From Aurifilum marmelostoma (lineage: Eukaryota; Ascomycota; Sordariomycetes; Diaporthales; Cryphonectriaceae): 64,000 bases of DNA. The position numbers and the translations under genes were made by a program. Below, in pieces: positions 56,031 through 64,000 of the stretch (positions within the stretch are counted from its first letter, which is position 1; each line of letters starts with the position of its first letter). Below the pieces are notes generated by a model. That model had not been told where the DNA came from, did not search any database, and saw nothing but the letters and a program-made list of their open reading frames with translations. The stretch is taken from the NCBI GenBank assembly GCA_027559495.1, contig JAMXSV010000011.1, forward strand, positions 74,501-138,500, read 5' to 3'.

Positions 56031-58137
56031 CTATTTCGCGTCCTCGATTATGGCCTCACTGGCCTTTGACGAAAGCAAATATGTCGGCAGCTGGACAAAG
56101 AAACCTGGAATTACAGGAAAGGCACTTGCATCCACCACCCGGAGCCCCTGCACCCCTTTCACCCTGAACTTGGAATCCAGCACCGTCCCGATCGGGGCAG
56201 TACAGCACGCGTGGTGACCAAACGAGCTGGTTGACACGTAGTCCTTGATCTCGTTCTCTGTGCTGACGTTGGCCCTCCCCGGCTGCGTCTCAGTAAACGA
56301 ACCATCGAGCGGGATCAGGTCGTCCATTGCCCGCCTTGCAAACGCGACGCCTTCATACGATGCCTGGAGGTCCTGCGCGGCGGCCTCACTGGAGCCATCA
56401 AAGGTGTTGAATGCGATCACGGGCACGTCTCGCGGGTCAGAGGACTGCAGCCTGACCTTTCCAGCTGTGTTCTGCGTGGAAGCCTTCAGACTGATCCACG
56501 TCCAGTGCATGTGGTCCGAGTCGAGCGCATGCTTAGCCCACCCGGGAAAGAAGCCAGGAAACTTGGCCGGCGCACCGTACACCATCACATCAGCGTCGTC
56601 GCCTGATGCCGCGGAGGACTTGATGACGACACCCACAGCCTCGCCGCTGGTGGCGTACACACCTTTTGCCGTTGCACCGACGCCGTCGAGATATTTTTCA
56701 AGACACGGGTCGGGGACCTCGGGGTAGCCATACATGAAGGTGCAGCCATCCTCTAATGTGAAGTTGGACGTCGCCTTAGAGATGACTGGAACTTCGATGT
56801 GGTCCCGCAAATTGTCGCCCACCGGAAGATCAACGAGCTGCTGGATGCCGAACTCGGCAAGCTCGTCGGCGGGGCCGATGCCGCTGAGCTTTAGTATTTG
56901 CGGGGTGTTGAAGGCCCCTGCGGCGATGATGATCTCTCTGGACGCGCTGGCAACTCCTTGGCCTTGGACTGTCGCGTTTTGCCAGCGCGGGTCGGCGCGA
57001 TACAGCGATTCGCCCTCGAGATACTCAACACTGGTGGCACGCAGGTCCCCTGTCGAGTTGTCGAAGTTGATCTTGGTAACGAGAGTATTGAGCTTAATGT
57101 CCCTGTCAGGTGGTGTATCGAGAGTCAGGGCTTAGGTCGACACCAACTGGCGGTTTCCAGCGATCTGGCGCGGATCTCATGAGTAGAACTCACAGGTGGT
57201 ACGCCCTTGCGCCGTCATCAGTCACAGCATTTGCGACCTGAAGAATCCAGTCCCTGGCGCCATGGCGAGTCGAGTCCTTCATAGACAGCGGAATCTGGTA
57301 GGGCCCGGTGGTGATTGTTGGTCCGGGCGTATTAATGTCCTTTGCGAGGATCTCTGCAAGCCCAGCCGCTGTCTCAACCAGGATGCCAGTGAGGCTCTCG
57401 CCCATGGCCGACGCAGCTGAGACTATAATGCTCACCACCTTCAAGTCCTGAACCGCGGTCACGAGAGACGTCAACCCCGTCCAGAGCCACCCAGTAGATC
57501 CGTGACCGACGACGCTGTTGGGAAGGTAATCGCAGTGCTCAATTTCCTCGAACAGCCGCTCGAATGTGCTCCCGTTCCAACTTGTGTCGCCCGTCAGGTC
57601 CGCCACAGCCTCCCAGTCGCTGTCAAACGCCCGTATGGTGATGAGGGCATTGTGGCGGGAGCAGCCACCCAGGGTTCCAGCACGCGGATAGAGCGTGCCA
57701 ATAGCGGTAGCATCCTCTGGGGGCTCAAGACCTGTGTATATGTTGCCGTCGGGGAGCTGGTAGGATGTGATGGCGTCTTTAGCCTGCGTAGCTGGATCCG
57801 AACTGCGCGTGACAAAATAATTCCACTGTGTCGCCGGGAAGTCATCAGTTGCCCGAGGAAAGAGCACCGGTACCGTCTCGAATAGATCATCGCCCTCATC
57901 ACCCCCGGCGTCAATGAGAAGAACTTTGTATCCTGCAACGGCGAGGTTTGCTGCCGTGGGCCCGCCCCCTGGTCCAGACCCAACCACGACGTAATCGTAA
58001 GCAGTTGAGTTGAGAGACTGTCTCCTTGATATGAAAGGATTATGCTGCCGCCTGGCAGCACAATAAGTTGTATCCACTAAGAATAGCAGGGCCAGGAGCA
58101 GGCTGTAAGCCGAAAGAAAGCTTCTGTGGGGGGCCAT
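56031..58137 (-). CDS. Secreted GMC-family FAD oxidoreductase
   Basis: Minus-strand exons 58137-57194 and 57102-56031 encode 671 residues. Signal peptide (RSFLSAYSLLLALLFLVDTTYC) and then the FAD-binding motif YDYVVVGSGPGGGPTAANLA. GMC signatures follow: GTLGGCSRHNALITIR, and in exon 2 REIIIAAGAFNTPQILKLSG and LRDHIEVPV. At the C terminus FGHHACCTAPIGTVLDSKF holds the conserved catalytic His and LRVVDASAFPVIPG the flavin-binding end. The second catalytic position, normally His or Asn in a GN/GH context, reads PGFFVQLP; I recall a similar ending in some fungal GMC subfamilies. It oxidises an alcohol, sugar or related substrate outside the cell; the substrate is unknown. Confidence 0.93.
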
Positions 58138-58795
58138 CGTGGGTCACCGCTAGTGTCCGTAACCCGACGAGAAGAGCCAGAACTCGCGGACTAGACGTGA
58201 GACTGCATTCTCCTGCTGAATTTATATTCAGTCTAGCGACCGTTATAGAATGACGGTCCTTAACAAAGAGCCAGGCTCCACGTGCGCAGACAGTGGTAAG
58301 ATCGACTTCTCATTTCGATCAGCAAGGTGGTTACTGTATGTGATGTGATCGGCCTGCCCCAGAAGAATAATATACGCCTTGATCATTTCGGTAGACCGCC
58401 AAGTTTAGCAGCCAAGGGAGTACTGGACGAACGGTCGAACTATAATAGTGGTGACACTCCCCCATGGGGGTGCGAAAGATTGCCGCGACTAATCTCCTTG
58501 ATGCTAATTCCATGGCAAACCACTTTTTCAGCGCTGGTGATGGCTACCCTCTCTAGCGCTTTGAAGGGACGCGTGGGCGGGATTGCTTACCCACCTCGGG
58601 GTGAGCCTCAGGCCCTGTGCCTGTTGGCTCCGCGAAAGTGGTGATGATGGCTTTGACCGAACGAGTCAGTCCCTGACAATGCAAATTTCCGTGCACTTTG
58701 TGATCTATTAGCCGGCGAACTACTCCTCGGGTTTTCGCTCCCCTCACCCCACCTCCTTAGCTCTGAGATCGACACGGTCTGTCCTCGCTTGCCCT
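58138..58795. other. Intergenic, GMC promoter
   Basis: Upstream of the GMC gene and downstream of the second SAT4 gene, same strand. No exon recognised. Confidence 0.5.
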
Positions 58796-60288
58796 TCATA
58801 TACCACGTTCTTGAGAGCTCCTACTGTGACTGACTTCCACAAAGTTACCACGTCTTTCTTGATTTTCGGAGTCGTAGTAGCTGGTGGTATTTGCGTCACT
58901 CCAGGCGTTCAGCTGCGGTATGTCCCATTGGCTGCGACCTGGTTCTTGGGCCAGCGGAAGTTGCGCCGGCAGGATAGCTAATTCGGTCTCGGATCTCTGC
59001 AGGGTATCGTTGGATGGTTGCCTGATATATTCTCCTCTTCCCTCTCTTGAAAAACGGCTCGTGCCCTTGGTTTCGGATGAGCCCAAGCTGTAAGACGGTT
59101 TATGATGGCGCCACCAGCTTCGCGCTGAGCCGCTTCCAGTAGACCTTCGAGATCGAGGCAGCGATGTGGTTGAGGCGACTTTAGACGAAAATCGTAATAT
59201 TATGGGCCAGCAGACTGGAAGACAGGAACATATGATGCCCATGCCACCTGGCAACCGCCCATCAGTATTTGCTTTCAGGCTATGACAGGATCTGTTGGGG
59301 GACTCCTTGACTCGTCATGTACTGACCGTGAACAGCAGACCAAGTCTCTGTCTGATTCCAGTTCGGAGACCGTTTCCCCGGAGCGTAGCCTTGGTATACT
59401 TTGACAATACCTGTAAGGATGCCACTGTTGTAGATTGATATCTCGACGTCAGTAAGCACTGTCGACCCAAGTTGGTGGTCAGCAGCAACAAGTAGGAGCA
59501 CCCACAAAGCACCTAGAGAAAAAACAGCTACCAAGCTGACCCTTTTCTTCATACTCATCTGAAGCTTCATGACCATCTTCACAGGCAGAAGTATGATGCA
59601 GATGTCGAAGACGGCCTCAATGATCCCCGTCGCGAACCAGTAAATATTGAAGTTGACGCAGTAAGGCTCGGGGCTGAGACTGCTGATATAGCTCCATTTG
59701 ATGGGCCAGCATGTAAAGATGGTTGCAAAAGTAGTGGCGATCCAGAAGAGCACGACGGCTGTGTTGAGCACGTCAATCTGGCGCTGGAACGTGCGGGAGG
59801 TGGAGAAGATGCGCCTGTATAACAGCAAGATGGATATTTTGGCCGAGCTCACGCAAGTGAAGTAGATCACGGATGCTATCCATGCCAAGAGGAGATGCTT
59901 CTTGTTGGCGTCTGTGTAATGATAGTTTGGATCCGTATTGTCTTCTATCCAGTCGGACTTCGGGTCAACGATGGAAGCTGTCCCTCTTTGTAAGCGCCTT
60001 GCCAAATATTGGCACTGGGATATCCGAAGAGCACATCAAGAGCCTAGGTACCCGGGCTGAAGCTCGTGTATCGAGGAACGACTTACCGGATAGGACAAGA
60101 AGCGCAGCACTTACGTTGCCAACAAGAGCCACCATTGCAAACCAGTCGTCCCAGCCCAAACCAGCCTTGTAGTGCGTGCGGGCGTAGAATCGCATCCCAA
60201 CAACTATGATAGACAGAGCTATCATAGCGGCTCCGACTCCAGTCTCGACAGTGCCTTCGGCATAATCCTCTGCCTCGTTATTAGACAT
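58796..60288 (-). CDS. SAT4/fungal rhodopsin-domain integral membrane protein (second)
   Basis: Minus-strand exons 60288-60087, 59977-59506, 59424-59327 and 59247-58796 encode 407 residues. Helices and family phrases in order: IIVVGMRFYARTHYKAGLGW and DDWFAMVALVG, HLLLAWIASVIYFTCVSSAK, ISILLLYRRIF, LNTAVVLFWIATTFATIFTC, GIIEAVFDICIILLPVKMVM, VSLVAVFSLGAFGILTGIVK (joined across an intron), and ETWSAVH plus GMGIICSCLPVCWPIIL in helix 7. The C-terminal tail of about 130 residues is polar and Ser/Arg-rich. The third intron is in phase with its flanks (81 nt, a multiple of three), so unspliced message would stay open. Same family as the gene at 50.0-51.5 kb but distinct in sequence and intron positions; function unknown. 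Confidence 0.9.
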
Positions 60289-61219
60289 TGCGGATCGCTG
60301 GCGGCAAAGCTGAACAGCAATGCAACGAGTCGTAGGGAGAAAAGGAGGAGAGCCTGCGGCGGTAGGCGTGCATTCTCTCGTCCACTTATTATCGCTCGCC
60401 TCGGTCCTGTCGTTATATTATCTACGTACCGTGTGAGAACTCTGACGGCGCACAGCGGCGCCGAGGATCTTCATTTTTCAAGCGGGAGAAGCAACGAGAA
60501 TTGATTGCAGCCTGACTGCGCCAAGCACAACCAGATCCCGATTGAGGGGTGTGCCAGCACATAGGGTGGTCAGCCCGCAACGAAGATGGTGTGTAGGAGC
60601 TACCCACCATGCACAAAACTAATAGTGTCTTTCACACGACACGCCTGCTCGAGCTGGGCCAGCCCGTCACACAACGGGCCACCATCAAAAAACGGTGGTT
60701 GGTGGTTCTCACACGCTTCAGTTGGTGGAGTGCAGATCATCGAGAATACGGAGTTCCGATTTGCTGGGCTTTGCGCCTTCAACAGCAACATTGTCTTTGT
60801 CGAAGCGGACTTATCATCTCGGGACCGACCGCGAAGCTGACGCCACTAGGTTATGCCGTGCGACTCCAGGACAACCAAGAGCTGATATGTCGCATGAGAG
60901 TCCAGATTGAGCGGCGCGAGCAGAGGCGGGAATGATTAGGGAGTCTTTTCAGCTCATATCTTCGCTTAGCTCTCAGGATAGCAACCCCAATTGGTCATTA
61001 AAGCCCGATGGGCAATACTGAGCTCATGCAGAAGCCTGAAATGTACTGTAGCATTTGGCATGCGTAAGATAAGTAAGCAGGGTTTCCAAACCTGTCATTT
61101 TGCCCTCTGAGCTCGTTTTTCTCTAAATGTCCATCTTGCCCTTCTCTCTCACACCAGAGGGTACCGTTGTTAAGAATCGCGCCTGCGGGAATTAATTGAT
61201 CAGCATAGGGTTGTTAGCC
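60289..61219. promoter_or_regulatory. Divergent region between SAT4 and KDSR genes
   Basis: 930 bp between outward-facing start codons. Overlapping plus-strand ORFs at 60586-60935 show no family resemblance. Confidence 0.45.
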
Positions 61220-62274
61220 ATGGGTGCACATATCTCATCGAATGCATTCCCTGTGCATGGAAAGGTAGCTATATGCCCTCTCTTGTGTCTTTGCTGTCAG
61301 TCTCACATATCCTCGGACTGACCTAGCTCATGTAGACCGTTCTAGTAACAGGCGGCTCGCGGGGTCTCGGCCTTGAAGTCAGTCGACAGCTGGCCGCGAA
61401 AGGGGCCAATATTGTCATTATTGCAAGGGACACGGAACGGCTCAAGAGTGCTATCGAATATATCAGTGCTGGAGCTACTTCCACACGGACCCAGCGTTTT
61501 CACCATATCAGCGCCGACCTGACTCAAGATGAGGCAGCAAGCCGTGTCATCTTCGAGGCGACGGCATGGAACTCGGGCCCGCCTGACATCGTGTGGTGCT
61601 GTGCTGGGAGCTCCCACCCAACCATGTTTCTTGATACGGAGCCGTCTCAATTTCGATCGCAAATGGACTCAAATTACTTCTCCAGCCTGTATATGGCCCA
61701 TGCCACGCTCAGAGCATGGCTGAGACCAGAATTTTCAGGAATGAAGGAGGACCATATATCAACCGCTCCCTCGAGACATCTAATCTTCACCTCCTCGTTC
61801 CTTGCTCTTTATCCTATCGCTGGGTACTCTCCCTACAGCCCAAGCAAGGCAGCTCTTCGATCTCTGTTCGACACCCTCTCCCAAGAGACCAAACTTTACA
61901 CAGCTTGCTCAGTAGGAGTGCATATGGTTCTTCCTGCCTCTATTCTTGGTGAGGCTCTGGACAGCGAGAACAGAATCAAGTCAGATCTCACAAAAATGCT
62001 CGAAGAGTCTGATGAAGGACTGCCGTCTGCGACCGTGGCAGCGAGAGCCATCGGCGGCTTGGAAAGCGGGCATGAGCTGGTGACGACGGACGTCATCACG
62101 AGGTTTGTCATGTGTGGGACTCTGAGTGCCAGCGCTAGAGGCGGCTTCTGGAAAGGGCTTCTGGATTGGTTTTTAGGATGCCTCGCGTTGCTCGTTCTGG
62201 TCTTCGTCAGGCAAGACATGGACTCGAAGGTACGCAAATGGGGCAAACGATTTGGAAATTCAGGATATCGATAG
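61220..62274 (+). CDS. TSC10: 3-ketodihydrosphingosine reductase
   Basis: Exons 61220-61264 and 61336-62274 encode 327 residues. The short first exon (MGAHISSNAFPVHGK) leads into TVLVTGGSRGLGLEVSRQLA, the SDR nucleotide-binding motif TGGSRGLG. Further SDR features are IVIIARDTERL, DIVWCCAGSSHP, LIFTSSFLALYPIAGYSPYS and the catalytic Y-x3-K in YSPSKAALRSL. The C terminus has a membrane segment (FLGCLALLVLVFVRQ) and a basic end, as in yeast Tsc10 and human KDSR. It reduces 3-ketosphinganine to sphinganine with NADPH at the cytosolic face of the ER, the second step of sphingolipid synthesis. Confidence 0.9.
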
Positions 62275-64000
62275 ACTATTGTCATGGCACCTGTGTGGCT
62301 ACTGCTTTATTCAACGTTTCTTCTTATTCGTCTGATTATTACTATCTAAGAAGGCCATGGTCCTGCCTGATGATATCAATCTAATCCTTTGCCGTCACCT
62401 CAAATCCTGCCCCACTTCGTAGATTGGCGGCCACAGGTCCGCGCGTGAACCACACGTGATACCACGTTCCCATGCCTACTTTACGGCTGGCAACAAAGCT
62501 AGGTGATGTACGTGAATCCTTTTGACATACTCGAATCAATGGACTGCATTACTGCAACGTAAAAGGTTTGATATGTAGACTTCTTAAACCTTATCATAAG
62601 TCGACGGCAGTGTGGATTCGAGGCTCTCCAACTTCCTGAAAGTTCACGAACCTCGCAAGACCACACTGAAAGATAATCAAAGAGAGAGTGAGAGTGAGAG
62701 AGCGAGAGAAACCTGCACTCGTACTCCGTATCCTGCCGTAGCCTCTGATCAATATCACCTCACCATGCCCATCATGATGCCACCACTGAAGAGGAAGTTC
62801 CAGAGTCCTTGGGCGTAGACCGGGGTCCATTGAGCTCATTGAACCTACGAACGTTCTCTTCTGTTACCTCGTAACGCTGAGCTCGCCCGAGTCATGAGGA
62901 GTCAATAGTGGCTCCGAACCTCCCAAATTGTGGAAACCTTTACGCTTGTTACACCGTGGATTCACATGCCTTCGGGCGATGACTTCCTTACACATAAGTT
63001 GCTTTGAGTGATCAGGTAGACGAGAGCCAATGTGGACCATTGATGTAGGGAATACTCCACAATGCGTTTGGCGCCATAGCGTTCACTGGATATTTTTGGG
63101 GTAGTGGTTAGAGCCACAGGAGCCCAATCTCGAGAATAGTGCCGCTCAACTTGCTGATTTCGTCCAATGGAGGACGGCTGTGAGACGTGTCGATGGTAGC
63201 TTAGCTGATTCCAACCTGCAGATGGGCTATTGATCTCCGAAGACCATATTGAAGCCGTATCCGCATTGAGTGTGTTGCCTCGTGGATGTACTTCCCTGCT
63301 CGCCCCGGACATGGTTGGAATTCTGGTAACGCTACATGATCCTTTTCGATGTTCGCAATTATCGACACGTCGAAGAACGGCCTCGATGACTTTGGCATCT
63401 GCAGCTGGCTCGGGGACTGCATCATCACTTCGTCTTGCGGTCGCATGCCGTCCATATTGACCCTGTAGACGTCCTGTCTGTGCTTCAAACTGACAGAGTG
63501 CATACACTGTATGACAGTGTGTTTGAGAGAGAATGAAACGGCTAGTCAGTGTCGCGAATGATATTAGCAAGTTCTTTGATGGTACCAAAATCACGAGATT
63601 AAGCCATGGGGAGCCAGGCAGACCAGCGGAGTTTTACTCTATTTATACACTGCCCACTTGAAAAAATAATCTCTGTAACTGGCAATCTCAGTTCATTGAC
63701 CTGTTGAACCTGGAAGCTCGACTACATCATGCAAGAATGCTCACTACGCGCATTTCGAGTGAAGCAGATGACCTCGGGGCAAACACAGCACGTTGTTGGC
63801 GTCACACGGTTCATGTGGCTCATCATACACTATAGGGTTTCTTTCGAGCCTCACTAAAGTCCGGTGACATGACATACCATTGCTCCTGGATCCAAAGGAA
63901 TCGTGCCACACAATGAAGAGTCATGTTGCTATGACCTAGAAATGTTTAGAGAGGGAGGAATGTTGCCAATAGGTCAATATAAAAATGTTGGACACAGGTT
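62275..64000. other. Right end, no defensible gene
   Basis: A minus-strand open stretch of 210 codons (62962-63594) is the longest ORF but lacks any recognisable motif and overlaps another minus-strand ORF (63201-63503); I leave both unannotated. A purine repeat at 62680-62709 is listed separately. Confidence 0.45.
62680..62709 (+). repeat. GAGAGT/GAGA purine microsatellite
   Basis: Imperfect GAGA and GTGAGA units in non-coding DNA; polypurine strand is plus. Confidence 0.75.

Noticed and set aside
62962..63594. Minus-strand 210-codon ORF near the right end
   Set aside because: No signal, domain or repeat; a second minus-strand ORF overlaps it in another frame. Not enough to call a gene.
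1..64000. CRISPR arrays, bacterial-type operons, transposon ends
   Set aside because: No spaced direct repeats, no transposase or reverse transcriptase motifs and no long terminal or inverted repeats were seen on either strand.

Overview
The window is nuclear DNA from a filamentous ascomycete (Pezizomycotina). Nearly every gene is broken by short spliceosomal introns of about 45-110 nt with GT..AG ends. The families are typically fungal: Zn2Cys6 regulator, DHA2 transporter, LaeA-like methyltransferase, DUF3176, SAT4/rhodopsin-domain proteins, sedolisin, PIR repeats, Vma12, Coq1 and Atm1. I cannot fix the genus. Exon coordinates below were built by hand from reading frame, splice consensus and protein-family fit. 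No RNA genes, CRISPR arrays or intact transposons were found.

Left part (1-17.8 kb): the start of a 6-phosphogluconolactonase-like gene (cut by the window edge), a 12-exon DHA2-type MFS transporter, a Zn2Cys6 transcription factor, a LaeA-like methyltransferase, a DUF3176 membrane protein interrupted by a one-base frameshift, a phosphatidylserine-decarboxylase-like protein of the PSDC/PsiD type, and a secreted carboxylesterase. Transporter, regulator, methyltransferase and decarboxylase together look like a small metabolic neighbourhood, but no PKS, NRPS or terpene synthase is present.

Middle part (18-35.7 kb): a disordered protein ending in an ESCO/Eco1-type zinc finger but lacking the acetyltransferase; the housekeeping genes VMA12 and COQ1, divergent from one promoter region; a decayed small secreted-protein gene; an odd cation-exchanger-like gene that keeps only the first CAX half; a protein with a NACHT-associated-type N terminus and C-terminal membrane helices; two divergent glycosyltransferases (GT31-like and processive GT2); and a small secreted cysteine-containing protein.

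Right part (36-64 kb): a sedolisin protease, a second carboxylesterase related to the first, a PIR-repeat wall protein with a GPI-like tail, a secreted Ala/Ser-rich protein, a gene-poor stretch of about 3.8 kb, a SAT4/rhodopsin-domain protein, the mitochondrial ABC exporter ATM1, a secreted GMC oxidoreductase, a second SAT4 protein, and a 3-ketodihydrosphingosine reductase. The last 1.7 kb holds nothing I can defend as a gene.

Best candidates for something new are the half-CAX chimera (24.5-27.0 kb), the NACHT-N-like membrane protein beside it (27.8-29.3 kb), the acetyltransferase-less ESCO finger protein (18.2-19.6 kb) and the PsiD-like decarboxylase neighbourhood.
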